Assembly (NCBI GenBank): GCA_002299785.1 | Contig: DBNL01000077.1 | Span: 5,321-24,643, forward strand | Reading direction: 5' to 3' | DNA length: 19,323 nucleotides | From: Verrucomicrobia bacterium UBA673 | Lineage (GTDB): Bacteria; Verrucomicrobiota; Verrucomicrobiia; Limisphaerales; UBA1096 | Shown: positions 1 through 8,289 of the stretch, piece by piece | How the letters are laid out: the number at the start of each line of letters is the position of its first letter | Position numbering within the stretch: position 1 is the stretch's first letter | The notes under the pieces: model-generated | Told to the model about the DNA's origin: nothing | The model's input: only the letters and a program-made list of their open reading frames with translations | Databases searched by the model: none | Translations under genes and position numbers: made by a program

Positions 1-918
1 AACAAGGGTGGCGGCCCGAGGTTGATGCTCGCCGGCCACGCCGACGAGATCGGCATGACGGTCAACTTCATCGACGACGACGGCTACGTGTACGTGCGGC
101 GGCTTGGCGGCACCAACCCGGCGATCACTCGGGCTCAGCGGGTCATCATTCACTCGCGCAAAGGTCCGGTGAAGGGGGTCGTCGGCAGCGTCGCGCCGCA
201 CCTCATGCGCACCGATACCGGCGCGCCCAAGGTGCCGAAGATTCACGAGTTGTTTATCGACATCGGCGCGGACTCGCGCAAGGCCGCCGAGAAACTCGTC
301 CGCGTCGGCGACCCGATCACGCTCAACGATCAGTTCGAGCTTCTGCGCGATGACCTCGTCGTGGCGCGGGCGTTCGACAACCGCGTCGGCACGTGGGCTG
401 TGGCGGAGACGCTGCGCCTGCTCAAGACCGGCAGAGTCACGCTCAACGCCGAGGTGTGCGTCGTCGCCAACACGATGGAGGAAGTCGGCCTGTTCGGCGC
501 GCGGCAGATTGCCTACTCGCTGCACCCCGACGTCGCGCTGGTGATGGACGTCACCCACGCGACCGACTACCCGACCGTGGACAAGCGGCAGCACGGCGAT
601 ATCAAGGTAGGCCAGGGGCCGACCGTCACCCACGGCAACTGCAACCACCCCGAAGTCATCAAGCGCGTCGAGCAAGTGGCCAAGCGACTGAAGATCAACC
701 TGCAGCACGAGGCGATCTCCTCCACCAGCGGCACAGACACCGACGCCGTTTTCTGGACACGCGGTGGCATCCCGAGTGGCCTCATTAGCCTGCCAAACCG
801 TTATATGCACTCACCGGTCGAGGTGGTCAGCCTGAAGGATCTCGAGCAGATCCCGCAGCTCATGGCCGGTTTCGCCAAGTCGTTAAAAAAAGGCGAACAG
901 TTCAAGGTGAAGATTTAG
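1..918 (+). CDS. M42 family metallo-aminopeptidase, 5' end missing
   Basis: The reading frame is open from base 1 to the TAG at 916-918, giving 305 visible residues; M42 peptidases are about 350 long, so roughly 45-50 N-terminal residues lie outside the window. Motifs seen in order: AGHADEIG (His and Asp around the first metal site), ARAFDNRVG (the bridging-metal Asp motif, usually ARALDDRxG), NTMEEVGLFGAR (the catalytic Glu pair), MDVTHATDYP (a metal-ligand Asp) and NRYMHSP near the end (the last His ligand). The family forms large cytosolic two-metal oligomers that remove N-terminal residues from peptides and includes proteins once annotated as cellulase M or endoglucanase; those names should not be read as polysaccharide activity. 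The TTG/ATG at 22-27 are internal codons, not the start, because the frame continues to the left edge. Exact specificity cannot be read from the sequence. Confidence 0.9.
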   Translation, partial: NKGGGPRLMLAGHADEIGMTVNFIDDDGYVYVRRLGGTNPAITRAQRVIIHSRKGPVKGVVGSVAPHLMRTDTGAPKVPKIHELFIDIGADSRKAAEKLVRVGDPITLNDQFELLRDDLVVARAFDNRVGTWAVAETLRLLKTGRVTLNAEVCVVANTMEEVGLFGARQIAYSLHPDVALVMDVTHATDYPTVDKRQHGDIKVGQGPTVTHGNCNHPEVIKRVEQVAKRLKINLQHEAISSTSGTDTDAVFWTRGGIPSGLISLPNRYMHSPVEVVSLKDLEQIPQLMAGFAKSLKKGEQFKVKI

Positions 919-926
919 CCAACCGC

Positions 927-1700
927 CTACCGCTTGGTGTGCGAGCAGGTGCCGCGCTGGCTGGTGGCGACGAAGTCGATCAACTGCTCAGCCAGCACGC
1001 CGGTGAACTCGGCGCGGGCTTTTTCCAGCGCGTCTTTCAGCAGGTCATCGGATAGGAAAATCGTGTGATAAGCTTTCTTGAGTTGCGACCGTTCCTCGGG
1101 GGAGAAACCGGCACGTTTCAGGCCGACGTTGTTCAGGCCGCACATGCCGTTGATACCGCGCACGATCGTGAACGGCGGCAGGTCGAGGCTCACCCCGGCG
1201 CAGCCCTGCATCATGGCCATCGCGCCGACGCGGCAGAACTGATGCACCACGGCGTTGCCGGCGAGGAACGCTCCGTCGCCGATCATCGCGTGGCCGGCGA
1301 TCAATACGCCATTGGCCAGGATCGCCTTGTTGCCGATGATGGAATTGTGGCCAACGTGGCTGTTCGCCATAAAAAAGTTTTCCGATCCGATCCGCGTGTC
1401 CTCGCTGGGCGTGTTGGAGCGATGGATGGTGACGTGTTCGCGGAAGAGGTTTCGCTCGCCGATGATGAGCCGGGTCGGTTCGCCGCCGTACTTCAAGTCC
1501 TGCGGCGCGTCGCCAATCACGCAGCCGGTGTGGAAGCGGTTCTCTGCGCCGATCGTGGTGTGGCCGGTGAGGTGTACATGAGGAGCAAGTTCGCACTCAG
1601 CGCCGACCGTGACGTGTTCGTCAATAACCGAGTACGGGCCGACTCGCACGCTCTCGTGCAACTGTGCGCTGGGGTGGATGATGGCGGTGGAGTGGATCAT
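927..1700 (-). CDS. lpxA: acyl-ACP--UDP-N-acetylglucosamine O-acyltransferase (LpxA)
   Basis: This 257-residue protein matches LpxA in length and layout. The N-terminal two thirds is a left-handed beta-helix of hexapeptide repeats (residues ~3-190), followed by a helical tail. The block IGDAPQDLKYGGEPTRLIIG, then REHVTIHR, is the LpxA signature. HVGHNSIIGN at ~115-124 contains the expected catalytic His (H118, equivalent to E. coli H125), and VVHQFCRVG is also conserved. The enzyme attaches the O-3 acyl chain to UDP-GlcNAc, the first step of lipid A synthesis, in the cytosol, so its presence argues for an LPS-bearing outer membrane. The ATG at 1698-1700 shares bases with the radC stop (ATGA), suggesting translational coupling; no Shine-Dalgarno is seen. 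The usual partners lpxC, fabZ and lpxD are not in this window. It converges with the M42 gene, with 8 bp between stops. Confidence 0.93.
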   Translation of the reverse strand: MIHSTAIIHPSAQLHESVRVGPYSVIDEHVTVGAECELAPHVHLTGHTTIGAENRFHTGCVIGDAPQDLKYGGEPTRLIIGERNLFREHVTIHRSNTPSEDTRIGSENFFMANSHVGHNSIIGNKAILANGVLIAGHAMIGDGAFLAGNAVVHQFCRVGAMAMMQGCAGVSLDLPPFTIVRGINGMCGLNNVGLKRAGFSPEERSQLKKAYHTIFLSDDLLKDALEKARAEFTGVLAEQLIDFVATSQRGTCSHTKR

Positions 1701-2404
1701 GCGTAAAAATAACCAAGCTCGCGCAGAGAGGTGAAATCCTTACTGCGCTCCGCTGTGCGGCGGCCGAGTATGATGTGGTCCAGCACGTCGATTTTCAACA
1801 ACTTGCCGGCACGGATGATGTCGCGCGTGAACTTGATGTCGGCCTCCGACGGGGTGGGGTCGCCGCTGGGATGGTTGTGCGCGAGGAATACCGCCGAGGC
1901 GTTGGCGGTAATGGCCGGTCGAAACACATCGCGAGGATGCGTCACCAGCGAGTCGAGCGTACCGCGCGCGAGTGTCTCGACGCGAATGAGCCGCCGCTTG
2001 GTATTCACGAGGACGACAGTAAAATGCTCGACCTCGAGCAGCCGGTTGTCCTCTCGCAGGAGGTTGGCCAACTTTTCCGGCGTATCGAGCACCGGCAACT
2101 CGTGGCGCAACTCGTCTGCCAAGCGCTTGGCCAAGCTGAACGCGCTCTTGAGAGTGACCGCCTTGTCGCGGCCGACGCCTTTGACGCTAAGCTCTTCGAT
2201 GGGCGCCTTGGCCAAAGCGTCGAGCGAACCAAACTTGTTAAGCAACGACTGCGCTACATCGATCGCCGATAAACCCTGTGTGCCGGTGCGCAGCAAAATG
2301 GCGATTAATTCACTGTCCTTGAGCGCCTCCGCGCCCTTTGCCAGGAGCCGTTCGCGCGGCTTTTCGCTGTCGGGCAGATCCCTGATGCGCGTGGCTTCCG
2401 GCAT
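1697..2404 (-). CDS. radC: RadC family JAB-domain protein
   Basis: I place the start at ATG 2402-2404 (235 residues), giving the usual RadC length and the usual opening (MPEATRIRDLPDSEKPRERLL). The frame runs upstream to 2569, but that extra stretch overlaps the sulfatase gene and is basic, low-complexity sequence unlike RadC. Residues ~60-95 hold a helix-hairpin-helix-like segment (IEELSVKGVGRDKAVTL). Residues ~105-232 are the JAB/MPN domain with the HNHPSGDPTPSEAD motif (H176, H178, D189), the likely metal site. RadC was once linked to DNA repair, but its role is unsettled; it is often found with accessory DNA. The start is 4 bp after the sulfatase stop and the TGA overlaps the lpxA ATG, so the three genes are probably co-transcribed. 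One copy of the local palindrome (2125-2136) encodes the SLAKRLA stretch. Confidence 0.92.
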   Translation of the reverse strand: MPEATRIRDLPDSEKPRERLLAKGAEALKDSELIAILLRTGTQGLSAIDVAQSLLNKFGSLDALAKAPIEELSVKGVGRDKAVTLKSAFSLAKRLADELRHELPVLDTPEKLANLLREDNRLLEVEHFTVVLVNTKRRLIRVETLARGTLDSLVTHPRDVFRPAITANASAVFLAHNHPSGDPTPSEADIKFTRDIIRAGKLLKIDVLDHIILGRRTAERSKDFTSLRELGYFYA

Positions 2405-2408
2405 GCGA

Positions 2409-3869
2409 TTACTGCTGGTCGGCCTTGCGTTGTCGGCGGCTGTCCCGCTTGGGCCGGGGCTTTTTCTCTTTGGCCGGCTGGGCGTTGATGCTCTTGTCCC
2501 ACGGGTTCGCCTTGCGCGGTCGATACAACGGCCGGCCGTCGACCTTGGGTTGGCTGTCGATGATGCCACGGAATTTCTTCAGCGCAGCCAAATGTTCCGG
2601 CTTGGTACTTTTGAGCAGATTGTGCAGCTCGAGCGGATCGCTCTTGAGGTCGTACAGCGCGGTGATCTCCGGCTTGTTGCCAAGCCAGACTTTATAGCGC
2701 TTGTCGCGAAACACACGGTCGGCGAAGTCGTTGGTGCCGCGCACACCGTTTTCGTCGAGTCGCCCGGCACCGTGGCCAAGCGCCATGATCCAGTCGCGCG
2801 GCGAGTCGTCCGCCTGGCCAAGCAGCAGTTGTGCGAACGACCTTCCGTCGAGCGTGACATCCTCGGGCAGCTTCGCGCCGCCCAACTCGGCGAAGGTCGG
2901 TAGCAGGTCGGCGAAGTCGGTCAGCGCGTCGGTCTCGCGGCCGCCGGGGACAAGGCCGGGGCAGTTGACGATGAACGGCTGGCAAACGCCTCCCTCGAAC
3001 TTGGAGCCTTTGCCGCCGCTTGGCCGCCTACCGTTGATTGTGCCGCGGATCCCGCCGCTGGTGCCGTTGTCGGTGGTGAAAATCACGATGGTACGGTCGC
3101 GAATTTTCAAGTCGTCGAGCATGCTGACCAGGCGCCCGACGAGGGTGTCGGTGTAGCGTACCATCGCCTTGAGCTTGTCTTTGTTCGTGGTGACTTTTGG
3201 TTCGTCGGGAGTCGGCACGAGCGGGCCGTGTGTGAGGGCCATCGGGAAGTAGAGCATCATCGGCTCGTCGCGGTGTTGCTTCATGAAGTCGATGAGGAAG
3301 TTGCAGTAGATGTCCGGCCCGAATTCGCCCTTGTATGTTTTGCTGCCGGAGCGGGTGTGAATGTAGGCGTCCCAGTAACGCTCGTTGCTCGGTGGATTGC
3401 CGGTCTCGTAGCCGGTCCAAACGGCCCAGTCGTCGAAGCCGTGTTTTTTCAGCGCTTTGGGCTCGATGCGAAAGTCGTTGATCTGCCACTTGCCGGCGAT
3501 GGCGGTGGCGTAGCCGGCGGTTTTCATCACCTTCGCAAACGAGGTGTACTTCGCCCAGTCGAAGTATCCGACACCCCAGCGTGGGACGTCCCAGTGGTTC
3601 ACCCAGCCGGAGCGCCACGGGTACTGGCCGGTGAGCAGCGTGGCGCGTGTCGGCGTGCATTGCGGCATCGACCACGCGTTGTGAAACTTGAGGCCGCCCT
3701 TGGCCAAGCGGTCGATGTGGGGCGTCTCGATGTCGTCCGCGCCGTAGCAGGAGATCCAGTCCTTGCCAAGGTCGTCCACCATGATGAACAGAATGTTGGG
3801 CTTGGCCGCGGTGACGGATTGTAGGCCAAGCGCACAAAGAATTGTCAGGGAAAAAAACAGTCGCCTCAC
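2409..3869 (-). CDS. Secreted type I sulfatase (alkaline phosphatase superfamily)
   Basis: A 486-residue protein with a Sec signal peptide (residues 1 to ~22, ending SVTAAK) on a GTG start at 3867-3869. Sulfatase features in order: NILFIMVDDLG (metal-binding DD at 32-33), C71 in CTPTRATLLTG (the CxPxR sequence in which Cys is converted to formylglycine), AGKWQ (K127; most relatives have GKWH), ALTHGP (H214), FTTDNG (metal-binding D267-N268) and KFEGG (K290). The C-terminus is a lysine/arginine-rich tail beyond the fold. The enzyme would hydrolyse sulfate esters in the periplasm or outside the cell, probably on sulfated polysaccharides; the substrate is not readable from sequence. No formylglycine-generating enzyme gene is present here. 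It lies 55 bp after the RND pump gene and 4 bp before radC. The pairing with an efflux operon is unusual and may just be co-transcription. Confidence 0.92.
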   Translation of the reverse strand: MRRLFFSLTILCALGLQSVTAAKPNILFIMVDDLGKDWISCYGADDIETPHIDRLAKGGLKFHNAWSMPQCTPTRATLLTGQYPWRSGWVNHWDVPRWGVGYFDWAKYTSFAKVMKTAGYATAIAGKWQINDFRIEPKALKKHGFDDWAVWTGYETGNPPSNERYWDAYIHTRSGSKTYKGEFGPDIYCNFLIDFMKQHRDEPMMLYFPMALTHGPLVPTPDEPKVTTNKDKLKAMVRYTDTLVGRLVSMLDDLKIRDRTIVIFTTDNGTSGGIRGTINGRRPSGGKGSKFEGGVCQPFIVNCPGLVPGGRETDALTDFADLLPTFAELGGAKLPEDVTLDGRSFAQLLLGQADDSPRDWIMALGHGAGRLDENGVRGTNDFADRVFRDKRYKVWLGNKPEITALYDLKSDPLELHNLLKSTKPEHLAALKKFRGIIDSQPKVDGRPLYRPRKANPWDKSINAQPAKEKKPRPKRDSRRQRKADQQ

Positions 3870-3899
3870 GCAGACAGCGTAGCTGCACTACTGCCTCAA

Positions 3900-3913
3900 G
3901 CCAAGCGCTTGGC
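3900..3913. repeat. Intergenic 14-bp perfect palindrome, copy of the dispersed TTGGCC motif
   Basis: GCCAAGCGCTTGGC is a perfect palindrome lying in the 55-bp gap between the RND pump stop (3925) and the sulfatase start (3869). It is built from two half-sites of the motif that recurs throughout the window, joined at the CG side. It could fold as a short stem in RNA, but no T-run follows on the - strand, so I do not call it a terminator. Confidence 0.7.
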
Positions 3914-3924
3914 CAGCGTGTGGT

Positions 3925-6900
3925 TTAGAGTTTGTCCTTTGGGCCGAGGAAAAAGGTGCGGATGTCCTCCAGGATGAGGTACATTGATGGCACGAGGATT
4001 AAGGTGATGACGGTGGCAAGAATAACACCAAAGCCAAGCGAAACGCCCATCGGCACAAGGAACTTGGCCTGCAGGCTTTTCTCGAGAAGCAACGGCGTAA
4101 GCCCAGCAAACGTCGTCAGCGAGGTCAGGATGATCGGCCGGAAGCGCGACATGCCGGCCTGTCGTGCCGACTCCATTTCGCTCAGGCCGATGCCGCGTTT
4201 TCGGTTCACGTAATCGACCATCACAAGGCTGTCGTTGACGACCACGCCGGTCAGCGCCACCACGCCAAAACCGGACAGGATCGTGACGTCCATCCCCATC
4301 ACGATGTGCCCCCAGATCGCGCCGATCAGCCCGAACGGAATCGCCGCCATGACGATGATTGGTTGGATGTACGAGCTGAACGGAATGGCCAGTAGGCCGT
4401 AGATGATGATCAGCGCGATGCCGTAGAGGTAACTCATGCTGGCAATCGTCTCGGCCTGTTCGCTCTGTTCACCCTCAAAGCCCCAGTACACACCGGGAAA
4501 TTCTACACGCAGCTTGGGCAGAATTTCCGAACCGAGCGTGCGATTGATCTCCTGTGTGTTGCCAACGGAGGCATCGACGTCCGCGGTGACGTTGACGGCG
4601 CGTCGGCGGTCGATGCGCCGGATCGACTCATAGCCACGGCCAAAGGTCACCTGTGCGACTTCGTTGAATGGAATCTCGGTGCCGCCCGGCAACCGGATGC
4701 GCATATTCTCGAGGTTGGCCAGGCTGCGGCGTTCGTCTTGCGGATAACGCAGCATAACGCGGACATCGTCGCGGCCGCGCTGGATGCGTTGCAGCTCCTC
4801 GCCGTAAAACGCGGAGCGCACCTGCCGGGCGAGGTCGACCTGCGTCAGGCCAAGCGCCTCGGCCTCCGGCTTGATCGCCAGTTGAATCTCCTCCTTGCCC
4901 TCGCGGAACGAGTCGGCGATATCGATGACCCCCTTAAGCTTGGCCAACTCGCCCTTGAGCCACTCGGCAGCGTCCTGAAGTTCGTCGAAATTGGCCCCGT
5001 TCAGGACAATGTTGATGGCATCGCCGGCTTGAAAAATGTCGGCGGTGAACTGCAGGTTTTCGGCCTCCGGCATCTCGCCGACTTTTTCGCGCCAGCGGCG
5101 TGCTAACTCGTGGGCGGTAAACTGTCGTTTCTCGGAGGGGGCGGCCTCGATGTGCACCTCGCCTATGTGAGCGCCGATGATCGAGGAGGTCACGCCGCCG
5201 CCGGAGCGGCTTTGATCCGTCATGAACGGCTGGCCACCTACCGATCTGAGCATGTGCCGGACGATACTCGGATAATGTTCCTCGCTTTTGGCATCGAGTT
5301 CGTCGCGCACCTCGATGGCAGCCTGTTCAAGCTTCTCCACGGCCCGCTTGGTTTCTTCCATAGTCGTGCCAAGCGGCATGGTGACGGCGGCGGCCACGTT
5401 GTCGCCCTCGACCGGTGGGAAAAACGTGAACCGCACATGCCCGCCCCCGACGAGTCCCATCGTGATCATGAATACCGCGACGGCGATGGCCATGGTCAGG
5501 TAACGCCACTCGAGACACCAACGGAGGCTGGGTTTGTAGATTCGAAGGACGAATTGATCCATCTTGGTGACGAACCGATGCTGAAAACGGCGCCACGCCC
5601 CGACGAAGCCCTTGCCCTCCTCGATGTTGTCCACCCTGCGAAGATGGCTGAGATGTTTTGGCAGGATGAAAAGCGACTCGATCAGCGAGAAAAACAGGGT
5701 GGGGATCACGATGAGCGGGATGAACTTCATGATCTTACCGGTGTTGCCCTCCACAAAAATCAGCGGGGCGAATGCCGCGATCGATGTCGCCACGGCAAAG
5801 GTCACCGGCTTGGCCATCTCGATCGCCCCGGCGACTGAGCCTTTCAGGCCGGGCGTGCCGCGCTCGTGGTGGGCGTGGATGTTTTCGCCGATCAGGATGG
5901 CGTCATCCACCACGATCCCTATTACCACGATGAACGCGAAAAGCGAGATCATGCTGATCGAGACATCGAGCCCCGGCATCAGCCAAAATGTGCCGAGGAA
6001 CGAGATCGGGATGCCGAGGCTCACCCAGAAGGCCAGGCGGAACCGGAGGAACAGAGCCAGCACCATGAACACAAGGCAGAATCCGGTGACACCGTTGCGG
6101 ATCATCAGGTCACGCCGGCCGGCGAGATAGAACGAGTCGTCCTGCCAGGTCTCGAGGGCGATACCCTCCGGGAATAGATGGGCGGAGTCCGTGATGTACT
6201 GCTTGACGATGTCAGAAATCTCAATCGCGTTTTCGTCGCCGACACGAAAGACCTTCACCAACGCACAGCGCTCACCGTCGAAGTATGATTCCCGGTCGTT
6301 TTCCTCGAACCCGTCGATGAGGGTGGCCACCTGGCCAAGTCGCAGGCGTGTGCCATCCGGCAGGGTGCGAAGGACTATCTGTTCAAAGTCGAGCACCTCC
6401 TTGGCCTGGCCCTTGGTACGCAGGAGCACCTCGCCACTGTCCTCGACCTTGATCGAGCCGCCGGGCAGGTCGACCGACGATTTGCGGATCGCCATCGTCA
6501 CCTCGTCGAATGTCATGCCGTAGCGGCGTAGTGTGTCCTCGGAAATCTCGATGGAAATCTCCATATCGCGGACATTGGCCAGTTCGACCTGCGTGATGCC
6601 GTCCAGTGCCATCAACTGGTCGCGTACCTTGGAGGCGTAATGCCGCAAGGTCTTCTCGGTGGCCTCGCCTGATACCGCGACGTTGATCACCTGCTTGCGC
6701 ATAATGATCTCCTCGATCAGCGGCTTCTCCGCCTCCTCGGGAAAGGTGTCGATGGCGTCGATACGGGTCTTGATTTCGTCCAATGCCCGGGCGGCGTCCG
6801 TGCCGGGATTCAGCTCGACCATCACCGTGCTGGAGTTTTCCTGAGAGGTGGAGGTGATTTTTTTGACATCGGTCAGCCCATGGATAACCTCCTCGATTTT

Positions 6901-7098
6901 TTGGCTGATTCCTTCTTCGACCTCCTCCGGAGCAGCGCCCGGGTAAACCACGCGCACGGAGATTATGTCCGACGAGAATTCCGGAAACACCTCCTGCCGC
7001 AGCGTGCCGATGGTCATCACGCCGACGATCGCGATGAAGATCGCCAGCAGATTTGCGGCGACCCCGTTCTTTGCGAACCATTCGATCAGGCCATTCAT
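3925..7098 (-). CDS. RND efflux transporter, AcrB/HAE-1-like permease
   Basis: At 1057 residues this is a full-length RND permease. It starts MNGLIEWFAKNGVAANLLAIF with the first membrane helix, followed by VFPEFSSDIISVRVVYPGAAPEEVEEGI, the familiar porter-domain opening. TM4 carries GIVVDDAILIGENI with the proton-relay pair D398-D399. TM10 reads GVVVNDSLVMVDY: where AcrB has the essential Lys940 there is Asn955, a substitution seen in a known branch of these pumps. The protein would sit in the inner membrane as a trimer and export drugs or other amphiphiles by proton antiport through the partner fusion protein and outer-membrane channel encoded just upstream. Its ATG is 3 bp after the stop of the fusion protein gene. 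Substrate is unknown. Several long antisense frames over this gene are shadows. Confidence 0.93.
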   Translation of the reverse strand: MNGLIEWFAKNGVAANLLAIFIAIVGVMTIGTLRQEVFPEFSSDIISVRVVYPGAAPEEVEEGISQKIEEVIHGLTDVKKITSTSQENSSTVMVELNPGTDAARALDEIKTRIDAIDTFPEEAEKPLIEEIIMRKQVINVAVSGEATEKTLRHYASKVRDQLMALDGITQVELANVRDMEISIEISEDTLRRYGMTFDEVTMAIRKSSVDLPGGSIKVEDSGEVLLRTKGQAKEVLDFEQIVLRTLPDGTRLRLGQVATLIDGFEENDRESYFDGERCALVKVFRVGDENAIEISDIVKQYITDSAHLFPEGIALETWQDDSFYLAGRRDLMIRNGVTGFCLVFMVLALFLRFRLAFWVSLGIPISFLGTFWLMPGLDVSISMISLFAFIVVIGIVVDDAILIGENIHAHHERGTPGLKGSVAGAIEMAKPVTFAVATSIAAFAPLIFVEGNTGKIMKFIPLIVIPTLFFSLIESLFILPKHLSHLRRVDNIEEGKGFVGAWRRFQHRFVTKMDQFVLRIYKPSLRWCLEWRYLTMAIAVAVFMITMGLVGGGHVRFTFFPPVEGDNVAAAVTMPLGTTMEETKRAVEKLEQAAIEVRDELDAKSEEHYPSIVRHMLRSVGGQPFMTDQSRSGGGVTSSIIGAHIGEVHIEAAPSEKRQFTAHELARRWREKVGEMPEAENLQFTADIFQAGDAINIVLNGANFDELQDAAEWLKGELAKLKGVIDIADSFREGKEEIQLAIKPEAEALGLTQVDLARQVRSAFYGEELQRIQRGRDDVRVMLRYPQDERRSLANLENMRIRLPGGTEIPFNEVAQVTFGRGYESIRRIDRRRAVNVTADVDASVGNTQEINRTLGSEILPKLRVEFPGVYWGFEGEQSEQAETIASMSYLYGIALIIIYGLLAIPFSSYIQPIIVMAAIPFGLIGAIWGHIVMGMDVTILSGFGVVALTGVVVNDSLVMVDYVNRKRGIGLSEMESARQAGMSRFRPIILTSLTTFAGLTPLLLEKSLQAKFLVPMGVSLGFGVILATVITLILVPSMYLILEDIRTFFLGPKDKL

Positions 7099-7101
7099 AC
7101 G

Positions 7102-8289
7102 CTACGGATTTGTCGGTGCGTCCTCTTGGATTTCGACGCCCATCCCGTCGATTACTCCAGCCAACAGTGAGGTGATGACCTGTTCGCCGCTCTGGAGGCC
7201 CTCGGAGATGATCGCCTTGTCCTTGTCGGCATAGACGACGTTCACAGCTCGAAATGCCAGCTTGCCATCCTGCACAACCCAGACACGGTCCTTGCCGCGC
7301 AGCGCGGTGCGGCTGAGCGACACGATGTTGTCCTTTGTGCGCCCGGTGATCGTGGCCTTGACGAACGTGCCCCGGCGCAGCGCGACACCTTCCCGCTTGG
7401 CCAATCGGTACGGGTCATTCACGCGAGCGACGACGTAGACCATGCGGTTGACTGGGTCGACCGTTTCCTCCGAGCGCACGATCCGACCCTGCCATTCCAG
7501 CGTTTGGTCACCGGCTTGGCTGGTGAGCGTCACTCGCGGCGCTTGGCTAAGCGCGAACGTCTCCCCGGCGGCGGGCAGCTCGATAAAGTCCAAATCGCCA
7601 GCAGCCAACGGCAGCCTCACCTCGGCAACGTCGGTTGAGAAAATCTCGCCAAGCGGCATGGCCAGCGAGGCGAATTGCCCGGGCCGAACAACGGCCTTGG
7701 CCACCATCCCGTCAAACGGCGCGCGCACCTCGCAACGCTCGACGTTGCGCTGGGCTGCCTCCTTCGCAGCCGTTGCGGCGGCCAACGCAGCACGGGCATG
7801 CGCCAGTTGCGGCTCGCGGGCCTGCAGCCCTCTTGGTTTCCCCTGGTTGAGCAGTTGCCACTCGCGCCGGACGACTGCCGCCTCCTTTTCCTCCATCTGC
7901 AGTCGCAGGTCGGCCTGTGCCACGGTTGCCTCGGCCTGCGCGAGCGCCAGCTCGTAGTCGCGCGAATCGATCGTCAGCAGCACATCGTCCTTTTTGAAAA
8001 CCTGACCGGCATTGAACTTGTCCGAGACGGAGACCACTCTGCCGCTGACCTCGCTGACCAGTCGGATGATCGTGCGGGGCAGGGCGGTGCCCTGCGAGTG
8101 AATCTGAAACGTGTGTGATCCCGGCTTGGCCGTGACCACCCGGACGCTTGGCAGCTTGCGCTCGCTCGGTTTCGACTCGGCTTTGGTCTTGAACTTAATA
8201 GTGAGCATCGAGCCCACCACGCCGACTGCGAGTACGCCAATCGTGAGGCCGATCCTCAACAATCGATTCGGTTTGGTGCTAGATTGCAT
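7102..8289 (-). CDS. RND efflux periplasmic adaptor (membrane fusion protein, HlyD family)
   Basis: I choose ATG 8287-8289 (MQSSTKPNRLLRIG; 395 residues). The longer frame to 8499 lies inside the outer-membrane factor gene and reads as basic shadow sequence. Residues ~10-30 form one N-terminal membrane anchor (GLTIGVLAVGVVGSMLTI); there is no lipobox. Next come a lipoyl/barrel half (SGRVVSVSDKFNAGQVFKKDDVLLTID), an Ala/Glu-rich helical hairpin (~115-185), the second lipoyl half (VRAPFDGMVAKAVVRPGQ) and beta-barrel and membrane-proximal domains ending in GEQVITSLLAGVIDGMGVEI. It links the RND pump to the outer-membrane channel. The start overlaps the stop of the channel gene by 11 bp, and its own stop is 3 bp before the pump ATG, so the three are a coupled operon. 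Confidence 0.92.
   Translation of the reverse strand: MQSSTKPNRLLRIGLTIGVLAVGVVGSMLTIKFKTKAESKPSERKLPSVRVVTAKPGSHTFQIHSQGTALPRTIIRLVSEVSGRVVSVSDKFNAGQVFKKDDVLLTIDSRDYELALAQAEATVAQADLRLQMEEKEAAVVRREWQLLNQGKPRGLQAREPQLAHARAALAAATAAKEAAQRNVERCEVRAPFDGMVAKAVVRPGQFASLAMPLGEIFSTDVAEVRLPLAAGDLDFIELPAAGETFALSQAPRVTLTSQAGDQTLEWQGRIVRSEETVDPVNRMVYVVARVNDPYRLAKREGVALRRGTFVKATITGRTKDNIVSLSRTALRGKDRVWVVQDGKLAFRAVNVVYADKDKAIISEGLQSGEQVITSLLAGVIDGMGVEIQEDAPTNP

Noticed and set aside
2405..2569. N-terminal extension of RadC by 55 residues
   Set aside because: It would overlap the sulfatase gene and adds basic low-complexity sequence absent from RadC; ATG 2404 gives the normal length.
1731..2903. A 390-codon + strand frame opposite radC and the sulfatase
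   Set aside because: It runs antisense to two well-supported genes, spans the boundary between them and has Arg/Ser-rich composition with no recognisable domain.
4738..5838. Two long + strand frames (122 and 242 codons) opposite the RND gene
   Set aside because: They mirror third-position G+C of the real gene on the other strand, are rich in His, Arg and Asp, and match no family.
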